This document shows, piece after piece, positions 6,595 through 17,200 of a stretch of 64,000 bases of DNA. Below the pieces are notes generated by a model. It had not been told where the DNA came from. It ran no database searches and saw nothing but the letters and a program-made list of their open reading frames with translations. Numbering within the stretch: the first letter of the stretch is position 1; the number at the start of each line of letters is the position of its first letter. The position numbers were made by a program, and so were the translations under genes. The stretch spans positions 1-64,000 of the forward strand of contig JAJDAL010000014.1 of NCBI GenBank assembly GCA_029261875.1. The letters run 5' to 3'. Source of the DNA: Deltaproteobacteria bacterium. Lineage in GTDB: Bacteria > Myxococcota_A > UBA9160 > JAJDAL01.

Positions 6595-9000
6595 TCAGCG
6601 GAGTTGGCCCCCAAAACGTTCGGCCAGCATCTTTATCACGCGGTCGGCCGCTTTGGCGACCTCCGGTTCCGTCAGCGTGCGATCGATTCGCTGAAACGTC
6701 AGCCGCAATGCCAGGCTGACTTTTCCGTCGGGCACTCCCTTGCCCTCATATCGGTCGAACAGATCCATGGATGTGAGGTTGTTGCCCGCCGTTTTTCGAA
6801 TGGCCTCGACGACCTCGCCCGCCGCGACACTGCGATCCAGAAGGACCGCCAGATCGCGCCGAACCGCCGGGTGTCGGGACACCTCTCGATAGCGAATTTC
6901 GCGCGCTGGCAACGCCTCCAAGGCCGTCAGATCGACGACAATCACCACGCACGGGGCTTCGATCCCAAAGCGGGCCGCGCACTCGGGGTGAAGTTCCCCC
7001 ATCGCGCCCACCGATTGTCCCGAAACCGCGATCGCCGAAGAAGCCCCCGGGTGCAGGAAGGGTTCGCCGCACGGCGAGCGGAACTCGGCCGCGTAGCCGA
7101 GGGCGGAGAGCAGGCGTTCCGCGATCCCCTTCCCTTCGAAAAACAACGGTGCCGGATCGGTCCCGCCCCAGAGCAGCCGCGACTCGCCCCGGGTCAGGGC
7201 CGCGGCGGCCCAATTGCGCTCTTCCGGGAGCTCGCCCGGCCGCGCGTGAAAGACACGACTCACTTCGAACATCCGAACCGGGTCGACCTGGTAATTCAGA
7301 TTGCGCTGCACGCCGCGCAAGAGCGAAGGCAGGAGCGTGGTCCGCAGGATCGAGGCTTCTTCGGCGATCGGGTTCAACAGGCGCACCGCGTTGCGTCGCG
7401 GGTCTTCGCTCGACAACCCCAAGGCATCGAGATCCCCCGGCGGGATGGCGGAGAAGCTCATGACTTCGACGAGCCCCGAATCCCGCAATGCGTCCCGGGC
7501 CCCATCCGCCAGCACGCGCCGCAGCGGTCGCAGGCCCACCTGCAGTTGCGCGGCGGGCAAGGTCGTGGGGATCTCGTCGTAGCCGTAGATTCGCGCCACT
7601 TCCTCGATCAAATCCTGCGGGATGAACAGATCGTTGCGGTAGCTGGGCGGGCGACACACCAGGTGATCTGCATCGGCGGGTTCGCACTCGACGTCGATGC
7701 GTTGCAACAATTGCGCGACCTGCGGTGTCGCGAGATCCGTCCCCAAGAGGCGATTGGTGCGCGCCGTCGACAGCGAAATCGACTCCGCAGTCTGCGGCGC
7801 GCTGCCGTCGATCGATATCGGGGCTGGCGCCACGGTTCCCCCGGCGATTTCGGCGATCAGACGCGAAACGCGATCCGCCGCGCGGGCGACGCCTTCGGGA
7901 TCGACGCCGCGTTCGAAGCGGTAGGAGGCTTCCGTCTGCAAACCCAGCCGTCGTGCGGTCTTGCGAACCCGCGACGGGTGGAATTGCGCGCTCTCGATCA
8001 GCAGGTCGACGCTCGCGTCCGAAACTTCGCTATTCGAACCGCCCATCACACCCGCAATCGCGATGGCGCGCTGGGCGTCTGCGATCACCAGGTCCGTGGC
8101 CTCGAGCGGGCGCTCGACACCATCGAGCGTCTCGATCGATTCCCCGACCCGGGCCGGGCGCACGCGGATCTCGGCTCCGCTGATTTTCGCGAGATCGAAG
8201 GCGTGAAGGGGCTGTCCCATTTCCGCGAGAACCAGATTCGTCAGGTCGACCACGTTGTTGATGGGACGAACCCCGATTGCTTCGAGCTTCTTTTGCACCC
8301 AATCCGGCGATGGCGCGACCCGAACGCCCCGAATGATCCGCGCCACGTAGCGGTGGCAACCCTCCGCGTCGTCGATCGCGACCCGGATCGCGTCCGCGGT
8401 CGGCGCACCCTTTTCCTCGGGCGCACAATCGGGCCAACGCAGGTCGCCCCCGTAGGCGGCGCGCACTTCGCGTGCGATCCCCAACACCGAAACCCAATCG
8501 CCGCGGTTGGGCGTGATCGCCACATCGAGAATCGTATCCCCGGTGTCGATCCAATCCCCCGCGCAGGCGCCCGGCGGAGCGGCCTCGGGCAGCAGAAGAA
8601 TCCCCGCGGCATCACCGGGCACGCCCAATTCCTCGCTGGAACAGATCATCCCTTGGGACGCGACGCCGCGAATCTTGCTCTTCTTGAGTTTCGTGCCGTC
8701 CGGAAGCACGGTCCCGGGAACCGCCACCGCGACTTTCTGACCCGCCGCCACGTTCGGGGCGCCACAGACGATCTCGACCGGTGCATCGCCTCCCAGGTCG
8801 ACGCTGCAAACCGACAACCGATCGGCGTTGGGGTGCGGATTGCGCTCGAGCACGTGGCCGACGCGAATCGCAGACAGGTCCGAGCCCGCCCGCTCGATGC
8901 CCTCGATCTCGATGCCCGCCATGGTGAGTCGGTCCGCCAACACGTCGACGTCCTCGGGCAGATCGATCCATTCCGCCAACCAACCCGTGGACAGGCGCAT
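6595..9000 (-). CDS. pheT: phenylalanine--tRNA ligase beta subunit
   Basis: 801 residues, normal length. It begins MRLSTGWLAEWIDLPEDVDV. An EMAP-type tRNA-binding OB fold follows at about 40-150 (VGHVLERNPHPNADRLSVCS). The B3/B4 editing region includes NVVDLTNLVLAEMGQPLHAF, the B5 region includes EVARIYGYDEIPTTLP, and a C-terminal FDX-ACB anticodon domain (SRHPAVRRDLAVLLDRSV) ends near 800. It forms the alpha2-beta2 synthetase with PheS, which ends one base upstream (9001). No internal truncation is seen. Confidence 0.98.
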   Translation of the reverse strand: MRLSTGWLAEWIDLPEDVDVLADRLTMAGIEIEGIERAGSDLSAIRVGHVLERNPHPNADRLSVCSVDLGGDAPVEIVCGAPNVAAGQKVAVAVPGTVLPDGTKLKKSKIRGVASQGMICSSEELGVPGDAAGILLLPEAAPPGACAGDWIDTGDTILDVAITPNRGDWVSVLGIAREVRAAYGGDLRWPDCAPEEKGAPTADAIRVAIDDAEGCHRYVARIIRGVRVAPSPDWVQKKLEAIGVRPINNVVDLTNLVLAEMGQPLHAFDLAKISGAEIRVRPARVGESIETLDGVERPLEATDLVIADAQRAIAIAGVMGGSNSEVSDASVDLLIESAQFHPSRVRKTARRLGLQTEASYRFERGVDPEGVARAADRVSRLIAEIAGGTVAPAPISIDGSAPQTAESISLSTARTNRLLGTDLATPQVAQLLQRIDVECEPADADHLVCRPPSYRNDLFIPQDLIEEVARIYGYDEIPTTLPAAQLQVGLRPLRRVLADGARDALRDSGLVEVMSFSAIPPGDLDALGLSSEDPRRNAVRLLNPIAEEASILRTTLLPSLLRGVQRNLNYQVDPVRMFEVSRVFHARPGELPEERNWAAAALTRGESRLLWGGTDPAPLFFEGKGIAERLLSALGYAAEFRSPCGEPFLHPGASSAIAVSGQSVGAMGELHPECAARFGIEAPCVVIVVDLTALEALPAREIRYREVSRHPAVRRDLAVLLDRSVAAGEVVEAIRKTAGNNLTSMDLFDRYEGKGVPDGKVSLALRLTFQRIDRTLTEPEVAKAADRVIKMLAERFGGQLR

Positions 9001-9990
9001 CTAGCGCTGCCCCAGAATTCGCAGGTCGCCATCGAACATGTGGGTGATGCGCGGAATCCCGAAGCGCAACATCGCGCTCCGATCGATCCCCATGCCGAAG
9101 GCGAAGCCCTGGAAGCGTTCGGAATCGACGCCGCAGTTTTCCAGAACCTGCGGATGGATCATCCCGCACCCGCCCCACTCGAGCCAACCGCCCTGCCACG
9201 AGAAATCCATCTCCGCCGAGGGCTCTGTGAAGGGGAAGAAATGCGGGCGAAACCGAAGTTGGATCTCCTGGCCCATCAGGTGGCGCGCAAACGCGTACAG
9301 CACCCCCTTCAGATCGCCGAAGGAGGTTCTTTCATCGACCATGAAACCTTCGACCTGGTGAAACATCGGGTAGTGGGTGGCGTCGAGGTCATGGCGGTAG
9401 ACCCGACCCAGGGCGACGAATCGGAACGGCGGAGTCCGTCCGGTCATCGCGCGAATCTGAACGTTCGACGTGTGGGTGCGCAGGACGTTGTTCCCCTCGA
9501 CGAAGAACGTGTCCTGCATGTCGCGCGCCGGATGATCGTCCGGGAAATTGAGCGCGCCGAAGTTGTTGAAATCCGTCTCCACTTCCGGGCCGTCTTCGAT
9601 CGCGAATCCCATGGAGGTGAAGAAGTCCGCAATCTCACGCTCGATCCGCGTGACGGGATGCAATTGCCCCGGGTACCCGGCGGCCCCCGGCAGGCTCGTG
9701 TCGAGCTGATGCTGGGCGAGGTTCGCGGATCGATCCGAGGCTTCGAGGGCCTGGCGACGCGCAGCGACCCAGGCCTCGATCCGCTCCTTCGACGCATTGG
9801 CGGATTGGCCCACGCGGCCGCGTTCTGCGGGCTCGAGCTGGCCGATTCCGCGCAGAATGGCTGCCAGGGATCCCTTGCGCCCCAAGTAGCCCGCACGCAC
9901 TTCGGTCAGGTTCTGGACCGTCGTGGCGGCCTCGATCGCCGCCCGCGCATCGTCTTCGAGCTGGCTGAGCTCTTCGGTCTGCGAAGCCAC
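9001..9990 (-). CDS. pheS: phenylalanine--tRNA ligase alpha subunit
   Basis: 329 residues, full length. An N-terminal coiled-coil arm (about 1-85) precedes the class II catalytic core with HPVTRIEREIADFFTSMGF, FNNFGALNFPDDHPARDMQD, FRFVALGRVYRHDLDATHYP (motif 2) and GMGIDRSAMLRFGIPRI (motif 3). It activates Phe and charges tRNA-Phe together with PheT, whose start is immediately adjacent. It follows rplT with a seven-base gap in the translation operon. Confidence 0.98.
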   Translation of the reverse strand: MASQTEELSQLEDDARAAIEAATTVQNLTEVRAGYLGRKGSLAAILRGIGQLEPAERGRVGQSANASKERIEAWVAARRQALEASDRSANLAQHQLDTSLPGAAGYPGQLHPVTRIEREIADFFTSMGFAIEDGPEVETDFNNFGALNFPDDHPARDMQDTFFVEGNNVLRTHTSNVQIRAMTGRTPPFRFVALGRVYRHDLDATHYPMFHQVEGFMVDERTSFGDLKGVLYAFARHLMGQEIQLRFRPHFFPFTEPSAEMDFSWQGGWLEWGGCGMIHPQVLENCGVDSERFQGFAFGMGIDRSAMLRFGIPRITHMFDGDLRILGQR

Positions 9991-9997
9991 CGATGTG

Positions 9998-10354
9998 CTA
10001 CGCGGCCTGGGATTTCGCCAGTTCGGCCAGCGCCGCGAACGCCTTCGGATCGTCCAACGCGACGGCGGCGAGCGCCTTTCGGTCCATCTCTACGCCCGCA
10101 CGCTTGAGTCCATTGATGAACCGGCTGTAGGAAAGATCGTGCTCTCGGGCCGCGGCATTGATGCGCATGATCCAAAGACTGCGGAATTCCCGCTTGCGTA
10201 CCTTGCGATCGCGATAAGCGTAGCTCCAGCCCTTGTGGACCGTCTCACGCGCGGCTTTCAGCAGATTGCCGCGCCCGCCGACGTTGCCCTTCGCTTCCTC
10301 GAGAATCCGTTTCTTGCGTTTGTGCGCGATGGTTCCGCGCTTCACACGAGCCAT
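9998..10354 (-). CDS. rplT: 50S ribosomal protein L20
   Basis: 118 residues, standard length. [40 protein letters not shown] and [20 protein letters not shown] are classic L20 blocks. It binds 23S rRNA early in 50S assembly. It follows rpmI by 22 bases in the infC-rpmI-rplT cluster; in other bacteria L20 represses this cluster, but I did not find a specific control structure here. Confidence 0.98.
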   Translation of the reverse strand: MARVKRGTIAHKRKKRILEEAKGNVGGRGNLLKAARETVHKGWSYAYRDRKVRKREFRSLWIMRINAAAREHDLSYSRFINGLKRAGVEMDRKALAAVALDDPKAFAALAELAKSQAA

Positions 10355-10376
10355 GTCGTTCCCTTTCGCTGCTGGC

Positions 10377-10574
10377 CTATTGACCCGGCAGCAGTTGAAT
10401 CACGCGCTTTTGATCGACGTTGGCTACCAACGTGTCCTTGCGCAGGCGACGCTTCCGCTTGCTCGCCTTCTTGGTCAAGATGTGTTGTTTCCCGCTCTTC
10501 GAGCGAGTGACCTTTCCGCTACCGGTCTTGCGCAAGCGCTTCGCGGCACCGCGGTGGGTCTTCATTTTCGGCAT
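10377..10574 (-). CDS. rpmI: 50S ribosomal protein L35
   Basis: 65 residues from ATG 10574 ([20 protein letters not shown]); longer readings in the same frame add non-homologous Pro/Arg sequence. The ribosome binding site AGGAG lies inside the last codons of infC, one base away, so translation is probably coupled. The [20 protein letters not shown] stretch is characteristic of L35. Confidence 0.97.
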   Translation of the reverse strand: MPKMKTHRGAAKRLRKTGSGKVTRSKSGKQHILTKKASKRKRRLRKDTLVANVDQKRVIQLLPGQ

Positions 10575-10575
10575 G

Positions 10576-11253
10576 TCATTCTCCTGCTGCGGTTTCCGTC
10601 GCCGCAGCTTCCGGTTCTTGGGGCACGTTCGCGGCCTCGGCTTCCGGGGCCGTTTCGCCGGCTTCGGACGCCCTGGCCTTTTCGGCGGCTTCTTCCGCCT
10701 TGCGGGCTTCGGCAATGCCCTCGCGATTCGGAATCAAGATCATCGACAAGAAGCGCCCTTCCATGCGGGGCGGATTCTCGACGGTGGCCAGGTTTCCGAG
10801 CAGCTCTTTGACCTTGTCGAGTTGCTTCGAACCCAACTGTGTATGGACGATTTCTCGCCCCCGAAACATGAGCGTGATCTTGACCTTGTCGCCTTCCATC
10901 AAGAAGCGTCGGACGTTGCGCAGCTTGAACTCGAGATCGTGCATGTCCGTACGCGGACGTAGTTTGACCTCTTTGAGCGTCGCGGAATGTCCCTTGCCTT
11001 TGCCCTGCTTCTTCTTCTGCTCGTACTTGTAGCGACCGTAGTCCATGATCCGACAGACGGGCGGCCGTGAGCCCGGCGCCACCTCGACCAGGTCGAGGCC
11101 CGCCTCCTCGGCAGCTGCACGCGCCACTTCGGGTGTCATCACACCGAGCTGCTCGCCGTTCGAACCAATCACTCGAATCTCAGGCGCACGTATTCTCTCG
11201 TTGACACGCACTGAGTCCTGCTTGATGTCTCGACTGGATCCGGGATTTCTCAT
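10576..11253 (-). CDS. infC: translation initiation factor IF-3 with long acidic C-terminal tail
   Basis: 225 residues. The start is ATG at 11253 after GGGGAGG, rather than the rare ATT/ATC start known from some infC genes. The IF3 N-domain ([20 protein letters not shown]) and C-domain ([33 protein letters not shown]) are intact and end near residue 175. The last 45-50 residues are an Ala/Glu-rich tail ([20 protein letters not shown] and onward), unlike E. coli IF3 (about 180 residues). The factor binds 30S subunits and checks start codons. It sits between thrS and rpmI. Confidence 0.97.
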   Translation of the reverse strand: MRNPGSSRDIKQDSVRVNERIRAPEIRVIGSNGEQLGVMTPEVARAAAEEAGLDLVEVAPGSRPPVCRIMDYGRYKYEQKKKQGKGKGHSATLKEVKLRPRTDMHDLEFKLRNVRRFLMEGDKVKITLMFRGREIVHTQLGSKQLDKVKELLGNLATVENPPRMEGRFLSMILIPNREGIAEARKAEEAAEKARASEAGETAPEAEAANVPQEPEAAATETAAGE

Positions 11254-11274
11254 AGTCCTCCCCAGGCCGTCCGT

Positions 11275-13200
11275 TTAGCCGCGCCGACGCGCGATTTCAT
11301 CGACGAGTCCGGCCACAAACTCATCGATGGGTAAACTACCTGCTGGCTTTTCCTGACTGCGGTGCCGACGCGGTGCAACGGTGGCGTCGGTCTGTTCTTG
11401 ATCGCCCACCACCGCCATCACTGGAACCTTACGAAGCTCCGCTTCGCGAATCTTGAACCCGAGCTTCTCGTTTCGGTCGTCGAGCTCGGCGCGAACCCGC
11501 GCCGCGCGCAATGCGCCCACGACCTTCCCCGCATACTCGCTGTGGCGCTCGGTGATGGGCAACACGACCACCTGTTGCGGCGCCAACCAGAGCGGGAAGT
11601 TGCCTTCCGTGTGTTCGAGGTAGATGGCGATGAAGCGCTCCAAGGACCCCAGAACCGCCCGGTGGATCATTTGCGGGCGGACCTCACGGTCTTCCGCAGA
11701 GATGAACGAGAGGTCGAAGCGCTCGGGCATCCCCATGTCGATCTGCACGGTTCCCAAGGTCCACACGCGACCGATCACATCGGTGAAATCCGCCTCGACC
11801 TTGGGCGCGTAAAAGGCGGCATCGCCCGGCTTGATCGTGGGCTCGAAGCCGGCGTCGCGACAGGCCTCGACCAGGCGCTTCTCCGCCAGGTCCCAATCTT
11901 CCACGCGTCCGATGAACTTCTCACCGCGGGTCGAAACCGCAATCTTGACGTCCTTGAGCCCCAGGGCGTCGTAGACTTCGCGCATCATTCGAAAGAAGCG
12001 ACTGAGTTCTTGCTCGACCTGATCCTCGCTGCAGAAGATGTGCGCGTCGTCCTGCGCGAATGAACGCACCCGTGTCAGCCCCGACAGGGAACCGCTCCGC
12101 TCGTTGCGGTGCAGCCGCGAGAATTCCGCGAAGCGGATCGGCAGCTCGCGGTACGAGCGTCGCCGCATCTTGAATAGCTCCGCATGCCCGGGACAGTTCA
12201 TGGGCTTGATGGCGAGTTCGTTCTCGTCGTCGGCAAACAGGAACATGTCCTCTTTGAAATTCTCGTAGTGCCCAGACGTCTTGTAGAGGTCCGTATTGAA
12301 GACCTGCGGCGTCATGACCTCGTCGAAACCGTAATCGAGATAGAGGGTGCGGATGTAATCGACGAGTTCGTTGTACAGCACCATTCCCGGCGGGTGCCAA
12401 TACGGGGAGCCGGGCGAAATGGCGTCGAGATGAAAGAGGTCGAGATGAGGACCGATGCGGCGGTGGTCGCGACGCTTGGCCTCCTCGGCGCGCTCGAGAT
12501 GGGCTGCCAGCTCCTTCTTGTCCACGAAAGCGGTTCCGTAGATGCGTTGGAGCATCGGATTCGTCTCGTCGCCGCGCCAATAGGACCCGGCCACTTCCAG
12601 CAATTTGAAAGCGCCGATCTGATCCGTGCGCTGCACGTGGGGGCCGCGACAAAGATCGACGAAATCGCCGTGACGAAACAGGGTCACGGTTTCCCCTTCG
12701 GGAATGTCGCCGAGACGCGACACCTTGAGCTCCTCGCCTTTTTCCTGGAAGAACGCGAGCGCCTCGCTGCGGCTCACCTCTTGTCGTTCGAATAACGACT
12801 TCTCCGAAATGATCTTTCCCATCTCCTTTTCGATGCGCTCGAGATCTTCCGGCGTGAAGGGCCTTTCCACGAGAAAGTCGTATTGGAATTTTTCGGCGTG
12901 GTCCGTGCGTCCGACGTCCACCTGGGCTGTGGGAAACAGTCGCTTCACCGCATCCGCCATCACGTGCTCCGCCGAGTGACGGATCACTTCCCCGGCCGCC
13001 GGGTCCTTGCGGGTTACGATTTCGATGGCCGCATCGGCGTCGATCGGTGCGCGCAGGTCGCGCAATTCGCCATCCACGCGCCCCGCAATCGCGGCGCGCG
13101 CCAGACCGGGACCAATTTGTTCGGCCACAGTCAAAAGCGACGAACCCTTCGCCAGGGTCAGCGTCTTCCCGTCCGGAAGTCGGACCTGAATTTCACTCAT
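11275..13200 (-). CDS. thrS: threonine--tRNA ligase
   Basis: 641 residues, complete. A TGS domain (1-60) is followed by the editing domain with HSAEHVMADAVKRLF (HxxxH). The class II core has GSPYWHPPGMVLYNELVDYI, KPMNCPGHAELFK (zinc Cys), RLHRNERSGSLSGLTRVRSF and HRAVLGSLERFIAIYLEHTE; a C-terminal anticodon-binding domain ends the protein. It charges tRNA-Thr. First gene of the eight-gene translation operon, 144 bases downstream of tRNA-Val on the same strand. No Shine-Dalgarno is seen before ATG 13200; a six-codon reading frame (13197-13217) ends overlapping it. Confidence 0.98.
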   Translation of the reverse strand: MSEIQVRLPDGKTLTLAKGSSLLTVAEQIGPGLARAAIAGRVDGELRDLRAPIDADAAIEIVTRKDPAAGEVIRHSAEHVMADAVKRLFPTAQVDVGRTDHAEKFQYDFLVERPFTPEDLERIEKEMGKIISEKSLFERQEVSRSEALAFFQEKGEELKVSRLGDIPEGETVTLFRHGDFVDLCRGPHVQRTDQIGAFKLLEVAGSYWRGDETNPMLQRIYGTAFVDKKELAAHLERAEEAKRRDHRRIGPHLDLFHLDAISPGSPYWHPPGMVLYNELVDYIRTLYLDYGFDEVMTPQVFNTDLYKTSGHYENFKEDMFLFADDENELAIKPMNCPGHAELFKMRRRSYRELPIRFAEFSRLHRNERSGSLSGLTRVRSFAQDDAHIFCSEDQVEQELSRFFRMMREVYDALGLKDVKIAVSTRGEKFIGRVEDWDLAEKRLVEACRDAGFEPTIKPGDAAFYAPKVEADFTDVIGRVWTLGTVQIDMGMPERFDLSFISAEDREVRPQMIHRAVLGSLERFIAIYLEHTEGNFPLWLAPQQVVVLPITERHSEYAGKVVGALRAARVRAELDDRNEKLGFKIREAELRKVPVMAVVGDQEQTDATVAPRRHRSQEKPAGSLPIDEFVAGLVDEIARRRG

Positions 13201-13344
13201 CGAATGGTGCGGGTCATGGAGTTCGAATGCCGATTGTCTGTTGCCTTACTCTGCGAAAACCGGTTTGTCGTGCGGTGCCTTCGCGTGCATCCCGAGCTTC
13301 GGGACGTACGAAACCGAGCACCCGTTCCCGGGTTCCTAAATAAC

Positions 13345-13419
13345 TGGTAGGCACGGGCGGGATTGAACCGCCGACCCCCACCGTGTCAAGGTGGTGCTCT
13401 CCCACTGAGCTACGTGCCT
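13345..13419 (-). tRNA. tRNA-Val (anticodon GAC), CCA encoded
   Basis: Minus strand: acceptor AGGCACG/CGTGCCT, D-arm GCTC-AGTGGGA-GAGC, anticodon stem CCACC/GGTGG with loop TTGACAC (anticodon GAC), T-arm GGCGG-TTCAATC-CCGCC, discriminator A and an encoded CCA at 13345-13347. All stems are perfectly paired. It lies between the secreted-protein gene and thrS, and a promoter-like sequence is placed 24-52 bases upstream of its 5' end. Confidence 0.97.
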
Positions 13420-13442
13420 AAAGCCCGCCTAACGTAGCGGAT

Positions 13443-13471
13443 CTAGTATCGATTTGGCTCCCGGGTGTCAA
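13443..13471 (-). promoter_or_regulatory. candidate sigma70 promoter for tRNA-Val
   Basis: Minus strand TTGACA (13471-13466), 17-base spacer, TACTAG (13448-13443). The -35 is a perfect consensus; the -10 is weak (3 of 6). It lies within the last codons and stop of the upstream gene, and the predicted transcript would start about 16 bases before the tRNA. Confidence 0.5.
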
Positions 13472-14231
13472 TCGAACCGGGGTTTTCGAACTCGCCCCAG
13501 CGAACCGTCCCGTCACTCCCCGAGGGGGTGGTCGCGACCCGGAATACCAGACGGCGATTGTCGCTGTGAATCGGAATCAGGTGCCAGGGTTCCGGCGCCG
13601 ACCGGGCGAGATCTCGCGCCAGGGCACTCCCGTAGCGGCGGGCGCGGACCTCCAGAATGGCCCGATTTCGCTCGAACACCCGCGGCTGCACGCTTTCGGC
13701 GGCCCCGGCGGCAACCCAGGCATCGCGCAGCGACTGGTAGGCGAGGAAGGAAGGCAACCCCTCGATCTCCACGTGGACGGTCGCGGTCCGCATCACGCCC
13801 TCGGGCTGGGCGGGCGCGAGCAGCCCACCCGCCGCCAGGCGCTCCCGCACTCGGCTCCGATCCACATGCGCCTGAACGATCACCACGTATTCGTGGCTGA
13901 CATCGGGGTTCTCGAGCAGGAGCCGAGGTCGCTTGCCGCGATCCTCAAGTAGGCGGAAACGCGTGGCGTAGACCAGCGGGTCGGTCCCCAGGGCGCGCTT
14001 GATACGCCGCCGATCGCCTTCGGCCGGGGCATCGAGCAGCCCGGCCGCCACCTGGTACACCGCTTCCGACAACCCCGCTTGCAGCGCCCGATCCCGGGAA
14101 CCGCGGACGTCCGTCGTATCCGCAGCGACGGAAACCACGCCCACCGCTTCCACGACGACCACGGCGTCCTGGTTCGCCCCCACCAGCAGGAGCGCGCAGC
14201 ACGCGGCGGCCAGCGCGCGGGCCACCGTCAT
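13443..14231 (-). CDS. secreted hypothetical protein (FlgT N-domain or DUF2066-like flavour)
   Basis: 262 residues from ATG 14231, which overlaps the dnaE stop (ATGA) and opens with a signal peptide (TVARALAAACCALLLVGANQ). The first mature part (VVVVEAVGVVSVAADTTDVR, RDRALQAGLSEAVYQVAAGL) resembles the repeated-residue start of periplasmic proteins with FlgT-like N-domains. The second half has VHVEIEGLPSFLAYQSLRDA and RRYGSALARDLARS, consistent with a flavodoxin-independent alpha/beta periplasmic fold, but the family call is weak. Probably co-transcribed with dnaE; the function is unknown. Confidence 0.65.
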   Translation of the reverse strand: MTVARALAAACCALLLVGANQDAVVVVEAVGVVSVAADTTDVRGSRDRALQAGLSEAVYQVAAGLLDAPAEGDRRRIKRALGTDPLVYATRFRLLEDRGKRPRLLLENPDVSHEYVVIVQAHVDRSRVRERLAAGGLLAPAQPEGVMRTATVHVEIEGLPSFLAYQSLRDAWVAAGAAESVQPRVFERNRAILEVRARRYGSALARDLARSAPEPWHLIPIHSDNRRLVFRVATTPSGSDGTVRWGEFENPGSIDTREPNRY

Positions 14232-17200
14232 ACCACGATCTCCGCCACCGAGCGTCCGAACAAACCGTCGATCTTGGTGACCAGCTCGTCGCTCGGCGCG
14301 ACCCCCGAGATTCCCAGGGCCAACAGGGTCTCGCTTTCGTCGGGAATCACGATCTGCAACACAGGGGCACAATTTCCCGGATGCTGTTTCAACACATCGC
14401 GCAGGGCCGTCAGCCGATCGCGACTCAGTTCCGATGCCACCGTGCGGATTCGCAATTGTGAAGCCAGCTTCTCTTCGGCATCGAGCAACGGAATGGCGTC
14501 GCGCACCAGCAGCTTGGGCGGGTCCCCGCCCTCGAGGGTGCCCGTCACGAGCAGGGGTGTAACGCCGCCTTCCCCTTCCGCGTCGGCGCTGCGTTTCAAC
14601 AGCCCGATCATGCGCGCATACGGTTCCGCAAAGATCACCAGATCGAACGCACCGTCGAGTCCGTCCAAGGTTCCGAAGCCCATGGTCTGACCCCGGCGCG
14701 TGCGGGTTTCGCGCAAGGTGGCAAGCACGCCGGCGGCGCGTACCTCCATGCCTTCGCGCCCGTTCAACTCCGTCGCCGTCACATCCGCCACCCGGGCGAT
14801 CAGCCCCGCATGTTGCAGCAGCGGATGGCCCGTCACGTAGAATCCCAGCACTTCCTTCTCGAAGCTCAACCGTTCCTGATCGGTCCAGACGGCATTCTCA
14901 TCCACCGCGGGCTCGGGAACCGCCAACTCGCCATCGCCACCGCCGAACAGATTCCCCTGGCCGATTTCGCGATCGCGCAGGGCCGCGGCGCCTGCCTCGA
15001 GCGCCGTATCCAGCGCGCCCCACACCGCCGCGCGATTCGGGTGCATGGAATCGAACGCGCCGCATTTCACCAGACTCTCGACCACGCGACGGTTCACCTT
15101 CTTGCCATCGACGCGGCGGCAAAAATCGAAAATCGTGTCGAAGCGACCGCCGCCTTCTTCGCGCGCGGCTAGAATGGTCTCGATCGCCCCTTCACCGACG
15201 TTCTTGACTCCCGCCAATCCGAATCGAATCCCGTTGGGGACAACCGTGAAGTCGCGCTCGGATTCGTTCGCGTCGGGCGGCAACACGTCGATCTTGTGGT
15301 CCCGCGCGTGGGCGATGTAGCGCGCGAGCTTGTCGTGATTCCCGGTTTCCGCAGAAAGCAGGGACGCCAAGAACTCCCGCGAGAAATTCGCCTTCAGAAA
15401 CGCGGTCTGGTAGGTGATCAACGCATAGGCGGCCGCGTGGGCCTTCGCGAACCCGTAGCCCGCGAATTCCGCCATCAAGGCGAACAACTCTTCCGCCTTT
15501 TTCTCGTCGATCTTGCGTTCCACGGCGCCGGTGACGAAGCGCTCGCGCTGCTTCTCCATCTCTTCGGGCTTCTTCTTCCCCATGGCGCGCCGAAGCAGAT
15601 CGGCTTCGCCGAGGCTGTAACCCGCAATCCGATTGGCGATCTGTAGAACCTGATCCTGGTAGACGATCACACCCAGGGTTTCGGACAGGATCTCTTCGAG
15701 TTCGGGAATCAGGTACTCGACCTTCGTCAGACCGTGTTTGCGACTGACGTAGTCATCCACCATCCCCGACCCCAGGGGACCCGGCCGGTAGAGCGCAACG
15801 ATGGGAATCAGTTCCTTGAAGAAGCGCGGCTTGAATTTCCCGACGAGCTCCGTCATTCCAGCGGATTCGACCTGGAACACACCGTCGGTGTCGGCTCCGC
15901 ACAGCAGGTCGTAGGTGGTTTCATCGTCGAGGGGGATCTTCTCGATGTCGAAGTCCGGTTGATACGACTTGCAGATGCGGCGCTCCGCGTCCGAGATGAC
16001 GGTGAGGGTCTTGAGTCCGAGGAAATCGAACTTGATCAAGCCCACCTTTTCGACACACCGCATATCGTATTGGGTGACCGCCTCCCCGGAGCGCGGATCG
16101 CGATACAGCGGGACCATCTCGATCAAGGGCTTGTTGCCGATCACGACGCCCGCGGCATGGGTCGAGGCGTGGCGCGTGAGGCCTTCGAGACGCTGGGCGA
16201 TCCGCATCAGGCGCCCGATCTGCGGATCCGCATCCGCCCGGGTCCGCAGCTCCGGCGATTGTTCGAGCGCTTCCTCGAGGCTGATTCCGATGGTGTCGGG
16301 GACGAGCTTCGCGATGCGATCCACGTCTCCGTAGGTGACCCCCAACACGCGCCCCACATCGCGAATCGCAGCGCGCGCCTGGAGCTTTCCGAATGTGATG
16401 ATCTGGGCGACGCGTTTTTCGTCGTCCCCTTCCCCATCGTATTTGTTGGCGACGTAGCGGATCACCTCGTCGCGTCCCCGCATGCAGAAATCGACATCGA
16501 TATCGGGCATCGACACGCGTTCCGGATTCAAGAAACGCTCGAAGATGATGTCGTAATCGACGGGGTCGAGTCCGGTGATCCCCAGGCTGTAGGCGACCAG
16601 GCTTCCGGCCGCGGAACCGCGACCGGGTCCCACGGGAATCTTCTGGCGCCGCGCGTAGTCGATGAAGTCCGCCACGATCAGGAAGTATCCCGGGAAGCCC
16701 ATGGATTCAATCACGCCGAGCTCGTGATTCATGCGATCGACATAGTGCTGCTGATTCGGGCGAAAGGGCTCGTCGGGCGACATCCCCAAGCGGCGCCGCA
16801 ACCCCTCCCAGCTCTGATCCTTGAGCACCTCTTCGCGGGTCGTTCCGACCGGGACCTGGAATTCCGGTAGGTGGTAGGTCCCCATCTCGATCTCGACGTT
16901 GCAGCGTTCCGCGATGGTCAAGGTGTTCTCGATCGCCGACGGGTGATCGTGGAATACTTCGCGCATCTCGTCGCCGGACTTCACGAAGAAGCCACTTCCA
17001 TCGAAACGGAAACGATTCGGATCCGCCAGGTTGCTCCCCGTGCCGATACACAACACCGCTTCATGGGGCTCGTGATCATCGTGGTGGAGATAGTGGGCGT
17101 CGTTGGTTGCAACCAACGGAATTCCCATGTCCGAAGACATCTTGACCAGTTCTGCGTTCACCCGGTCTTGATCCGCAATCCCGTGGCGCTGAAGCTCGAG

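Noticed and set aside
6520..10107. Very long plus-strand open frame opposite pheT and pheS
   Set aside because: It runs antisense to conserved genes on both sides and has no family-like motifs. Long open frames opposite GC-rich genes are expected from third-position bias.
13285..13305. Terminator between tRNA-Val and thrS (TCCCGA-GCT-TCGGGA inverted repeat)
   Set aside because: No U-rich tail follows on the minus strand, so it cannot be called an intrinsic terminator.
15734..16870. Open frames of more than 350 codons opposite dnaE and others opposite guaB, hbd and nnr
   Set aside because: Each lies wholly inside a recognised gene on the other strand, and the translations are His/Arg/Asp-rich without motifs.
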